Assembly: GCF_023702635.1 (NCBI RefSeq)
Contig: NZ_CP098455.1
Location: 1,364,001-1,428,000, forward strand
Reading direction: 5' to 3'
From: Spongiibacter taiwanensis
Lineage (GTDB): Bacteria; Pseudomonadota; Gammaproteobacteria; Pseudomonadales; Spongiibacteraceae
DNA: 64,000 bases
The notes beneath the pieces were generated by a model that was given only the letters and a program-made list of their open reading frames with translations, was not told the origin of the DNA and did no database searches. The position numbers were made by a program, and so were the translations under genes. Below, in pieces: positions 25,662-33,103 of the stretch; position 1 is the stretch's first letter, and every line of letters starts with the position of its first letter.

Positions 25662-26378
25662 ATGAAGCGCAACCCATACCGCTACTACAGCCTTTTTGCC
25701 TGGATGGGATTGTTCATGATCCCCGGCACCGTCCTGTTCTGGGGCATTCTGGGCGAAAACATCCCTCCCTACTCCGCCGCCCTGCCAGCGGACGAGTTCG
25801 CGGCGGAGATCATTGCCAATGCCTCCAAAATTCGCATCGGCATGATCGGCCAGCTGTGGATTTCGTTTATCTACGCGCTCTGGGGCTTTGTCATCTCCAA
25901 AGTGATGGAGGAGGTCGAAGTAGACAACAACCTGCTGTCCACCGTGCAGCGCTGGGGAACTGGCCTGACCACCCTGATCTTTATGCTGCCCTGCGTTATC
26001 TGGCTAACCGTGGTCTACCGTCCGGAGCAAATGGACCCACAAATCCTGCAGATCTTCTATGACTTCGGTTGGCTGTTCTTTGACAACACCTTCACGCTGA
26101 CTTCGATGGCCATGATTACCATGGGTGTGTGCTTTCTGCAGGATGAGCGCCCAGAGCCACTGATTCCGGCCTGGGTGTGTTGGATCGCCATCTGTTCCGG
26201 CATCAGCTTTGTAATGGAAATCTTTATGCCGCTATTTAAAAGTGGCGCTTTCTCCCGCAGCGGTCTCATCAACTACTGGATCGAGTTCGGCCTGTTCTTT
26301 GTTTACTGGTGGGTCACCGCTATCTATCTGATCAAGGCCATCAATCGTCTGAAACGGGAACATGCCAATGCAGCCTGA
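25662..26378 (+). CDS. Six-helix integral membrane protein of unknown function
   Basis: The 238-residue protein has about six hydrophobic helices, for example AWMGLFMIPGTVLFWGIL, QLWISFIYALWGFVIS, TTLIFMLPCVIWLTVVY, FTLTSMAMITMGVCFL, AWVCWIAICSGISFVMEIF and IEFGLFFVYWWVTAIYLI. There is no motif I can assign. Conserved-looking Trp, Glu and Pro residues within helices hint at a cofactor or quinone environment, but this is speculative. The ATG at 25662 is preceded by GGAG; a TTG at 25650 is less likely. The 3' end overlaps the COX3-like gene, so the two are probably translated together and may form one membrane complex. Confidence 0.65.
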   Translation: MKRNPYRYYSLFAWMGLFMIPGTVLFWGILGENIPPYSAALPADEFAAEIIANASKIRIGMIGQLWISFIYALWGFVISKVMEEVEVDNNLLSTVQRWGTGLTTLIFMLPCVIWLTVVYRPEQMDPQILQIFYDFGWLFFDNTFTLTSMAMITMGVCFLQDERPEPLIPAWVCWIAICSGISFVMEIFMPLFKSGAFSRSGLINYWIEFGLFFVYWWVTAIYLIKAINRLKREHANAA

Positions 26379-26973
26379 GGCACCCTCTGAAGCCGAGGCG
26401 CAGTCCAGCAGGGCTGCGCCCAAATTCCACAGCATCTGGGTATTTCTGATCATCGACAGCGTCAGCTTTGCGCTGTTCTTTCTGGTGTTCATGGTCGAGC
26501 GGCTCGGCCAGCCCGAGGTATTTTCCCAATCCGCCCGCCAGCTCAGCGAGGGCTTTGGCCTGCTCAACACTGCCATTCTGATCACCGGCAGCTGGCTGGT
26601 GGCATTGGCCGTGGTCTCCGCCCGACAGGGCGATGGCAATAAAACCCGCAGGCACCTGATTGCCGCCATTGCCGTTTCCAGCGGTTTTGCGGTGGTAAAG
26701 GCGATTGAGTACACCACCAAGGTCAGCGCCGGCATCACGCCGCTGACCAACGATTTTTTCACCTTCTACTACGCCATCACCGGCTTTCACCTGTTCCACT
26801 ATCTGCTGGGCATGGGCGCGCTGTGCTTTTTGGTCAATGCCACTCCGCGTATCGCTGCGGGGGATGAGCGCAGCCGCAGCTGGCTGGAGGCGGGCGCCCT
26901 GTTCTGGCATCTGGTGGATTTACTGTGGATTTATATCTTCGCCATGCTCTACCTGCTGGGGGTACAGTCATGA
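26362..26973 (+). CDS. Cytochrome c oxidase subunit III-like (NorE-type) membrane protein
   Basis: The 203-residue protein has five helices and the COX3 signatures: KAIEYTTKV in helix 3, FYYAITGFHLFHYLLG in helix 4 (the T-G-x-H-x2-H pattern) and LFWHLVDLLWIYIF in helix 5. Subunit III normally assists a haem-copper oxidase or, as NorE, a nitric oxide reductase. No subunit I or II gene is nearby, so it is an orphan subunit. It overlaps the preceding 6-TM gene by 17 bp and the COX4-like gene by 4 bp (ATGA). The ATG at 26368 is an alternative start. Confidence 0.82.
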   Translation: MPMQPEAPSEAEAQSSRAAPKFHSIWVFLIIDSVSFALFFLVFMVERLGQPEVFSQSARQLSEGFGLLNTAILITGSWLVALAVVSARQGDGNKTRRHLIAAIAVSSGFAVVKAIEYTTKVSAGITPLTNDFFTFYYAITGFHLFHYLLGMGALCFLVNATPRIAAGDERSRSWLEAGALFWHLVDLLWIYIFAMLYLLGVQS

Positions 26974-27236
26974 TCAAGGCCTTCGCCAAATCACCCACCG
27001 CAGCGTGGGTGGCGCTAATGGTGCTCACCCTGTCGGGGTTTCTATCAGCCGAGTACGGTACACAGCAAATTCTCGCAGTAGCCGCCATCATGGCCCTGTC
27101 TGCCATCAAGGCCCGGCTGGTGCTCTATCAGTTTATGGAACTGAGCGAGCTGCCCTTGGCAATACGGGTGTTTTTCAACGCCTGGCTGGTAGTCTGCGCC
27201 GGGTTTATTGTGACGCTATTCGCCCTGGCACTGTGA
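26970..27236 (+). CDS. Cytochrome c oxidase subunit IV-like (NorF/CyoD-type) protein
   Basis: The 88-residue protein has three helices (AWVALMVLTLSGFL, QILAVAAIMALSAIKARLVLYQFMEL, AIRVFFNAWLVVCAGFIVTLFAL) with the KARLVLYQFMEL element typical of prokaryotic COX4/NorF proteins. Its ATG overlaps the stop of the COX3-like gene. A COX3 and COX4 pair without a catalytic subunit is unusual, so a role as a small membrane partner of the 6-TM protein is possible. The operon ends just after it at a strong hairpin. Confidence 0.75.
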   Translation: MIKAFAKSPTAAWVALMVLTLSGFLSAEYGTQQILAVAAIMALSAIKARLVLYQFMELSELPLAIRVFFNAWLVVCAGFIVTLFALAL

Positions 27237-27274
27237 AACCCTCTGGGTCGCAGACCACTTTTTGCGACACAAAA

Positions 27275-27297
27275 AAAGAGGCCGTATCGGCCTCTTT
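27275..27297. terminator. Bidirectional terminator between COX4-like and Ala/Lys-rich genes
   Basis: AAAGAGGCCG (27275-27284) pairs perfectly with CGGCCTCTTT (27288-27297) around TAT, with an A-run on the left that is a U-run for leftward transcripts. It lies between convergent genes. Confidence 0.8.
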
Positions 27298-27328
27298 CGC
27301 GTGTTACTCATCGGGGTAAGCGAAACGC

Positions 27329-27778
27329 TTACTTGGCGCTGGCACCCGCATCAACGTTGACGCTAACACCGACGTTGGTCAAACCTTTGACGGTGTCTTT
27401 GGTCTTGCTAACGGTTTCTTTAGCGTCAGCTTTCATTTTTGCATTTGCCTCAGCGCGGACTTGAGCATTAGCTTCCGCTTCAGCATCGCGCTCCGCTTTG
27501 CGGGCTGCCGCGTCGGCTTGCATCTGCGCTTTCTTGGCCGCCATTTCATCCTGCTTGGCTTCCGCCTTGGCCTTCATGTCAGCCGCCGTTTCCTGACCTT
27601 TGGCAACCGCGTTGTCGGCCTTGGCCGGTGCATCGCTCTTCACCTCGGCTTTGGCTTCCACTTTAGTTTCACTGGAACCACCACCAAACAGACGGCTGAA
27701 AAAGCCTTCGGCACTGGCTGATGCGCTGAAACCCATTACCACGCCTGAAACTAACACAGCGCTCATCACTTTCTTCAT
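27329..27778 (-). CDS. Secreted Ala/Lys-rich coiled-coil protein, paralog of the next gene
   Basis: No family is recognised. The 149-residue protein has a signal peptide (residues 1-23, SASASA), a short GFFSRLFGGGSS segment, then about 90 residues of Ala, Lys, Glu, Asp and Met in a long helical pattern (KAEAKQDEMAAKKAQMQADA), and a C-terminus NVGVSVNVDAGASAK. The end resembles that of the protein at 27837 (VKVDASVEAGASAE), so they are paralogs. ATG at 27778 has AGGAG upstream. A shared periplasmic or surface role, perhaps structural, is inferred. Confidence 0.7.
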   Translation of the reverse strand: MKKVMSAVLVSGVVMGFSASASAEGFFSRLFGGGSSETKVEAKAEVKSDAPAKADNAVAKGQETAADMKAKAEAKQDEMAAKKAQMQADAAARKAERDAEAEANAQVRAEANAKMKADAKETVSKTKDTVKGLTNVGVSVNVDAGASAK

Positions 27779-27806
27779 TCTTCTTCTCCTGTGCACTAAT
27801 GAAATC

Positions 27807-27824
27807 GCCCTCCAAATGGAGGGC
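27807..27824 (-). terminator. Hairpin between the two paralogous secreted-protein genes
   Basis: GCCCTCC (27807-27813) and GGAGGGC (27818-27824) flank AAAT in the 58-bp gap. Only a weak U-rich run follows leftward, so it may be an attenuator or a processing site. Confidence 0.4.
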
Positions 27825-27836
27825 TTTACCTTGCGA

Positions 27837-28325
27837 TTACTCGGCAGAGGCGCCCGCTTCAACGCTGGCGTCTACTTTGACATTGCCCATATCCTTGAGC
27901 GCTTTCTTCTTCGCTTCCAGATCTTCTTTCATCTTCGCCTTGGCTTCGGCACGGGCAGCGGCATCTTCAGCGGCCTTGGCTTCGCGCTCCGCTTTGGCAG
28001 CTTCACGCTTGGCTTTCATTTCCTCACGCTTGGCTTCCATGGCAGCTTTCTTTTCAGCGGCAGCTTCCTTCATCGCCGCTTTCTTTTCGGCTGCTGCGTC
28101 AACGGATGCATCCTGTTTCGCCGCTGCTTTGGCTTTTGCCGCGTCGGCTTTCTCTTCCAACTCTTCCTCTGACAGGCCTTCGACAGAACCATCGACACTC
28201 AGCGCCGCTGATCCAGAACCACTGTCACCACCAATACCTAAGCTACCGGTCAGACTGCCACCAGCAGCAAAGGCGCCCGTGGTTGCCATCATCAAAGCAA
28301 TGGCCAGCATATTGCGATTGTTCAT
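27837..28325 (-). CDS. Secreted Ala/Lys/Glu-rich coiled-coil protein
   Basis: The 162-residue protein has a signal peptide (MNNRNMLAIALMMATTGAFA), a Gly/Ser-rich mature start (GGSLTGSLGIGGDSGSGSAA), then a 90-residue charged helical stretch (AEKKAAMKEAAAEKK, KREEMKAKREAAKAERE) and an ending VKVDASVEAGASAE shared with the next gene. ATG at 28325 follows GGGGAA. The function is unknown. Both genes run toward the same bidirectional terminator. Confidence 0.7.
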   Translation of the reverse strand: MNNRNMLAIALMMATTGAFAAGGSLTGSLGIGGDSGSGSAALSVDGSVEGLSEEELEEKADAAKAKAAAKQDASVDAAAEKKAAMKEAAAEKKAAMEAKREEMKAKREAAKAEREAKAAEDAAARAEAKAKMKEDLEAKKKALKDMGNVKVDASVEAGASAE

Positions 28326-28527
28326 ATTGTATTCCCCGTTTGCGTTAGCTAGTGATACCACATTGTAGTCGGTGACTTGTGACGGACAAGTGATGACTTG
28401 GCAAATAATTTCACATTATCAACGCGATGCGAGTCAGCTTAGATTCAGTTTCTGCCCACCGAAGAGGGCAAAAGGGATTGCAGGCAGACAGCGGCGCAAC
28501 AAGACCGCCGGAAGAGAAGGTAGAGTC

Positions 28528-28547
28528 GGGGGCCGTCAACAGCCCCC
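28528..28547 (-). terminator. Hairpin downstream of prfC
   Basis: GGGGGC (28528-28533) pairs with GCCCCC (28542-28547) around an 8-nt loop, 20 bp past the prfC stop. No clear U-tract. Otherwise the 28326-28566 gap shows nothing recognisable. Confidence 0.4.
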
Positions 28548-28566
28548 TATGAACTGATGGCGAGGG

Positions 28567-30162
28567 CTAGTGCTCCCGGGTCGCCCGAAAACGCACCTCG
28601 GGGTGACGCTCCTCCGTCAGAGACAAATTCACCCGGGTGGGGGCGAGATAGGTCAGGTGTCCGCCGCCGTCAATGGCCAGGTTGTCGTAGCACTTGCGCT
28701 TGAATTCCTCGAATTTCTTCGGGTCATCGCACTCCACCCAGCGCGCAGTGTAAACGTTGATGGGCTCGTATATGGCCTCAACCTTGTACTCATCCTTGAG
28801 GCGGTAGGCCACCACATCAAACTGCAGCACCCCAACCGCACCCACTACCAGATCGCTATTGCGCTCCGGCATAAACACCTGGGTCGAGCCCTCTTCCGAG
28901 AGCTGCTGCAAGCCCCGCTGAAGCTGCTTGGACTTGAGAGGGTCTTTCAGGCGAATCCGGCGGAACAATTCCGGCGCAAAATGCGGTACCCCGGTAAATT
29001 TCAGCTCTTCACCCTCGGTGAAGGTGTCGCCAATCTGGATGGTCCCGTGATTGTGCAGACCGATAATATCGCCCGACACGGCCTCTTCCAGCAGCTCCCG
29101 ATCCCCCGCCAAAAAGCTCACGGCATCGGCAATCTTCACATCTTTGCCAATGCGCACATGGCGCATTTTCATTCCTTTACGATAAGTGCCGGAGCAAATC
29201 CGCATAAAGGCAATCCGGTCCCGGTGCTTGGGGTCCATGTTCGCCTGAATTTTAAAAACAAAGCCGCTGAAGGTTTCGCCTTTGGCATCCACCTCAGTGG
29301 CACTGCCATCACTTTGCAGGGCTTCCCGGTTCAGCGGTGCGGGCGCCCATTCAACGAAATCATCCAGCATTTCCCGCACACCAAAGTTGGCCAGCGCGGT
29401 GCCGAAGAAAACCGGCGTTAACTGGCCGGCCCGGTAGTCCTCCAGCACAAACTCATGGCTCGCGCCCCGGACCAGCTCGATCTCATCGAGAAAGTCCTGA
29501 TACTCATCAGCCAGCAGCGCCTTGGCCTCGTCACTGTCGAGGCCGTCGATACGAATATCCTCGGCGACCACACTGCCCTTACCCGGCTGGAACACATGAA
29601 TGGTATCGGTGTAGAGGTTGTATACCCCCTTGAAATCACGACCCATCCCGATGGGCCAGTTCACCGGCGCCGCGGCGATCCCCAATACGCTCTCAATCTC
29701 GTCGAGCAGTTCGATGGGGTCGCGAATATCCCGGTCCATTTTGTTCACAAAGCCGATGATGGGGGTGTCCCGCAGGCGGCAGACATTCATCAATTTGATG
29801 GTCCGGTCCTCGACCCCCTTGGCGCCGTCGATCACCATCAGCGCCGAGTCCACGGCGGTGAGCGTCCGGTAGGTATCCTCAGAGAAATCCTCGTGCCCCG
29901 GGGTATCGAGCAGGTTCACCACTTTGCCCTTGTAAGGGAACTGCATCACCGACGAAGTCACCGAAATGCCCCGCTCTTTCTCCAGGCTCATCCAGTCAGA
30001 GGTGGCCGCTTTGTCGTGCTTTTTGCCCTTGACCGTGCCCGCCACCTGAATCAACTGACCCAGCAGAATCAGCTTTTCGGTGATGGTGGTTTTACCCGCA
30101 TCCGGGTGGGAAATAATGGCAAAAGTGCGGCGTTTGGCTATTTCAGATTGAGCTACAGACAT
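28567..30162 (-). CDS. prfC: Peptide chain release factor 3
   Basis: RF3 is the GTPase that recycles RF1 and RF2 from ribosomes after termination. The 531-residue protein has the G-domain motifs HPDAGKTT (P-loop), [19 protein letters not shown] (switch I and TGISV-like element), [16 protein letters not shown] (switch II) and NKMDRD (specificity), then the beta-barrel domains with [17 protein letters not shown]. Length and architecture are normal. It stands alone, convergent with the gene at 27837 and divergent from rhlE. Confidence 0.96.
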   Translation of the reverse strand: MSVAQSEIAKRRTFAIISHPDAGKTTITEKLILLGQLIQVAGTVKGKKHDKAATSDWMSLEKERGISVTSSVMQFPYKGKVVNLLDTPGHEDFSEDTYRTLTAVDSALMVIDGAKGVEDRTIKLMNVCRLRDTPIIGFVNKMDRDIRDPIELLDEIESVLGIAAAPVNWPIGMGRDFKGVYNLYTDTIHVFQPGKGSVVAEDIRIDGLDSDEAKALLADEYQDFLDEIELVRGASHEFVLEDYRAGQLTPVFFGTALANFGVREMLDDFVEWAPAPLNREALQSDGSATEVDAKGETFSGFVFKIQANMDPKHRDRIAFMRICSGTYRKGMKMRHVRIGKDVKIADAVSFLAGDRELLEEAVSGDIIGLHNHGTIQIGDTFTEGEELKFTGVPHFAPELFRRIRLKDPLKSKQLQRGLQQLSEEGSTQVFMPERNSDLVVGAVGVLQFDVVAYRLKDEYKVEAIYEPINVYTARWVECDDPKKFEEFKRKCYDNLAIDGGGHLTYLAPTRVNLSLTEERHPEVRFRATREH

Positions 30163-30415
30163 TGGCGTGGGTGTTCTCGCATGGATATTCGGGCGGAATC
30201 GGCGGAGCCTCCGCCAGGATGGGCGTGGATTTTACGCGAAAGCCCCCGGGTTTTCATCGACGATCGCCCGCATAAAATATGACTACTGCGAACAAATGCC
30301 GGGGAAATGGCTGGCCAGGGCCGGGAATTTTCCTCAAAATGGTCCCCTTCTGCAAAATCCCGTATTTTTCCCCGCCCGCCAGACCCGGCGGTTCCCCACA
30401 GAGAACGTTTTATTT

Positions 30416-31900
30416 ATGAGTTTTTCCTCCCTGGGCCTTTCCGAGCCCATTACTCGGGCCGTGACCGAACTAAACTACAGCACCCCTTCCCCGATCCAGG
30501 AACAGGCTATTCCCGCGATCATCCAGGGCCGGGACATTATGGCGGCCGCCCAAACCGGCACCGGCAAAACTGCCGGCTTTACCCTGCCGCTGTTGGAGCG
30601 CCTGTCCAAAGGTCAGCCCGCCGGATCCAACCAGGCCCGTGCGCTGGTGCTGACACCCACCCGAGAGCTGGCTGCCCAGGTTGGCCAAAGCGTTGCCGCC
30701 TACAGCAAATATCTGCGCATGCGCTCCACCGTGGTTTACGGCGGCGTCAAGATCAACCCGCAAATGATGGCTCTGCGCAAAGGTGCCGATGTCCTCGTGG
30801 CCACACCGGGCCGACTGCTGGATTTGCATCAGCAACGGGCCGTGCGCTTTGACCAGTTGGAAGTGCTGGTGCTCGATGAAGCCGACCGGATGTTGGACAT
30901 GGGCTTTATTCACGACCTGCGCAAAATTCTGGCCCTGCTGCCCCCCAAGCGTCAGACCCTGATGTTCTCGGCAACCTTCTCCGACGATATTCGCCAGCTG
31001 GCCAAATCCTTTGTTAGCGACCCGGTCGAGGTTTCCGTCACCCCCCGCAACACCACCGCCGAAACCGTGAAGCAATGGATTGTGCCGGTAGACAAGAAGC
31101 GCAAGCCTGCGCTGCTGTGTAAGCTGATCAGCGAAGGCAACTGGCACCAGGTGCTGGTATTCAGCCGCACCAAGCACGGCGCCAATAAGCTAACAAAACA
31201 GCTTAGCGATGCCGGCATCACCGCCGCCGCCATTCACGGCAACAAGAGTCAGGGCGCCCGCACCCGGGCCTTGAGCGATTTCAAACAAAACAAGGTTCGT
31301 GCTCTGGTCGCCACCGATATCGCCGCCCGAGGCCTGGACATCAGCCAGCTTCCCCAAGTGGTTAATTTTGATCTGCCCAATGTGCCGGAAGATTATGTGC
31401 ACCGCATCGGTCGTACCGGTCGGGCTGGTGCCAGCGGTCACGCCGTGTCGCTGGTCAGCGCCGATGAATTCGACTACCTGTGCAGTATCGAGCGGCTGAT
31501 CAAATCTTCTCTCGAGCGCCGTGAGGTGGAAGGCTTTGAGCCCGATCATGTGCTGCCAGAGGGGCGCCCGATCAGCACTCCCCACAAGCCGCGCAAGCCC
31601 CGCCCAGCTGGCAACGGCAATGGCAATCAACGGGCCGCAGCAAAACCCGGCGGCAATCGCCGGCGCGGTAATGCCAAACCTGGTGAGTCCGGCCGCAACA
31701 GCCAGGGCAATCGGGATAACAGCGGCGCCCGTAAGCGACCCTCCCAAGCCGGAAACAGCGCCGGCAATGATGGCGGAAACACCAGCGGCAAACCGGCCAG
31801 CAGCAGGCCAGCCAATGGCAATCAAAAAGCCCAGGGCGGCGAACGCAAATCCAGCAGCACCGGGCGGGCTGCGCCCCGCAGCTTTGGCAGCTTGCGCTAG
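30416..31900 (+). CDS. rhlE: RhlE-type DEAD-box RNA helicase
   Basis: The 494-residue helicase has the Q motif ([14 protein letters not shown] to [11 protein letters not shown]), Walker [35 protein letters not shown] and HRIGRTGR. A 110-residue tail rich in Gly, Asn, Arg, Pro and Ser (from about 385) is typical of RhlE and should bind RNA non-specifically. It unwinds structured RNA in ribosome assembly or mRNA decay. The ATG at 30416 begins the family's normal N-terminus; the frame is open back to 30167 but lacks homology. It is divergent from prfC. Confidence 0.93.
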   Translation: MSFSSLGLSEPITRAVTELNYSTPSPIQEQAIPAIIQGRDIMAAAQTGTGKTAGFTLPLLERLSKGQPAGSNQARALVLTPTRELAAQVGQSVAAYSKYLRMRSTVVYGGVKINPQMMALRKGADVLVATPGRLLDLHQQRAVRFDQLEVLVLDEADRMLDMGFIHDLRKILALLPPKRQTLMFSATFSDDIRQLAKSFVSDPVEVSVTPRNTTAETVKQWIVPVDKKRKPALLCKLISEGNWHQVLVFSRTKHGANKLTKQLSDAGITAAAIHGNKSQGARTRALSDFKQNKVRALVATDIAARGLDISQLPQVVNFDLPNVPEDYVHRIGRTGRAGASGHAVSLVSADEFDYLCSIERLIKSSLERREVEGFEPDHVLPEGRPISTPHKPRKPRPAGNGNGNQRAAAKPGGNRRRGNAKPGESGRNSQGNRDNSGARKRPSQAGNSAGNDGGNTSGKPASSRPANGNQKAQGGERKSSSTGRAAPRSFGSLR

Positions 31901-31923
31901 CAAAAAGCTCCCAGGTTCAGGGG

Positions 31924-32757
31924 CTAGTCTGAGGGAGTAGTGGCAGAGACAACGTCGTAGCCGTAACGGCGAATCACCGCCTGCCCCTCGGCGCCAGCCA
32001 AATAGCCCAGCAGGGCTGTGGCTGCCGCAGTTTTGGACGACCGTTGTAGCAGCGCCGCGTCTTGCAAAATGGGCGGCGCCAGCTCAGCGGGAACACGCCA
32101 GAATTGGCCGCGCTGCTCGGCAGGCAACGCCAGGACCTGAGAAAGGGCAACAAACCCCAGCTCGGCATTGCCAGTGGCAACGAACTGAAACGCCTGATTG
32201 ATATTGTCTCCCAGCACCTGTTTTTGCGTCGTGCTCGCCAGCAGACCTAACCGGCGCAACACTTCTTCCGCCGCTTGCCCGTAGGGTGCCAACAGCGGAT
32301 TGGCCATAGCCAGATGCGCGAAGCGCCCTTCCTTAAGCATCACCAGGGGATTTGCGGTTTGTATCTGATCAGGCGCCCACAACACCAGCGTGCCGATGGC
32401 GTAGCTGAATTGACTGTCTGGAACGGCCAGCCCCTTTTCCACCAGCACATCGATTTTGTGCTGGTCTGCCGACAGAAACACATCGAAGGGCGCGCCGTGC
32501 TCGATCTGGGCAAACAGCTTGCCCGATGAGCCAAAGGACAGATTAACGTGGTGGCCGTGCTGGGTTTCAAACCCCTTGGCAAGCTCGCGCATCGGCCCGG
32601 CAAAATTGGACGCCACCGCCACGTGAAGCACCTCCGCCGTCACGCTTTGCACGCTGCAGCACACCAGCAACACCAGCGCCCAGGTGCCGCGCACCCAAGG
32701 ACCGGAACGCGACGGGCGCGGTTCCTGCCGGTGAAATAAAACCGAAGCAAAAATCAT
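31924..32757 (-). CDS. modA: Molybdate ABC transporter substrate-binding protein
   Basis: ModA captures molybdate in the periplasm for ModBC. The 277-residue protein has a hydrophobic leader (about residues 20-41, ending VTAEV) and the family's AASNF-like start (VAVASNFAGPMRELAKGFE), NLSFGSSGKLFAQIEHGAPFDVFLSADQ and PVGY/GAGE-region equivalents near the C-terminus. The basic pre-sequence before the leader is long; the ATG at 32757 is chosen but starts further upstream (to 32832) are possible. Molybdate feeds the cofactor of the nitrate reductase encoded divergently. No modB or modC is visible here. Confidence 0.86.
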   Translation of the reverse strand: MIFASVLFHRQEPRPSRSGPWVRGTWALVLLVCCSVQSVTAEVLHVAVASNFAGPMRELAKGFETQHGHHVNLSFGSSGKLFAQIEHGAPFDVFLSADQHKIDVLVEKGLAVPDSQFSYAIGTLVLWAPDQIQTANPLVMLKEGRFAHLAMANPLLAPYGQAAEEVLRRLGLLASTTQKQVLGDNINQAFQFVATGNAELGFVALSQVLALPAEQRGQFWRVPAELAPPILQDAALLQRSSKTAAATALLGYLAGAEGQAVIRRYGYDVVSATTPSD

Positions 32758-32899
32758 CACACCGCCGGCAGAGTTAACGAAGATCGCATTTTGCGGTAGC
32801 CACCCCGGCAGACGCAACATCGCAGCGATCACGAGGTGAGCCCGCCGCCAGGCAAGTTCGCATTTGGGGCAGCCTCAACTTTCCATATCACCACCAACC

Positions 32900-32939
32900 G
32901 CACCAAAACAGAGCAGAATCAGCTGAAACGCACTAAATA
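32900..32939. promoter_or_regulatory. GCAC half-sites upstream of the nitrate reductase, possible NtrC enhancer
   Basis: GCACCAAAAC (32900-32909) and GCACTAAATA (32930-32939) lie about 117 and 87 bp before the predicted sigma-54 start. The opposite arms are weak (GAGC, GCGT). Confidence 0.4.
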
Positions 32940-32995
32940 CGCGTACCAGACAGACAGCCGCCCCCGCCAGGCCCAGTATCTCGGGGCAAATTCGC

Positions 32996-33011
32996 TGGCA
33001 TAGCAATTGCG
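32996..33011 (+). promoter_or_regulatory. Sigma-54 promoter for the nitrate reductase fusion
   Basis: The site reads TGGCATAGCAATTGCG, with GG-N10-GC intact and the same TGGCAY-AGNNA-TTGC form as the nas/nir promoters. The start is predicted near 33022, leaving an 82-nt leader. Confidence 0.6.
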
Positions 33012-33103
33012 TAGAGTAGAGATCGAGAGACCTATCGCCGCGTCTCAACCAATTGCAAGGGGCCGCTGCCACACGGCCCTGTATCCAAGCCGAATCGAGC
33101 AAC

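Noticed and set aside
26362-27236. A nitric oxide reductase or terminal oxidase operon.
   Set aside because: COX3- and COX4-like subunits are present, but no haem-copper subunit I or cytochrome c subunit is encoded nearby.
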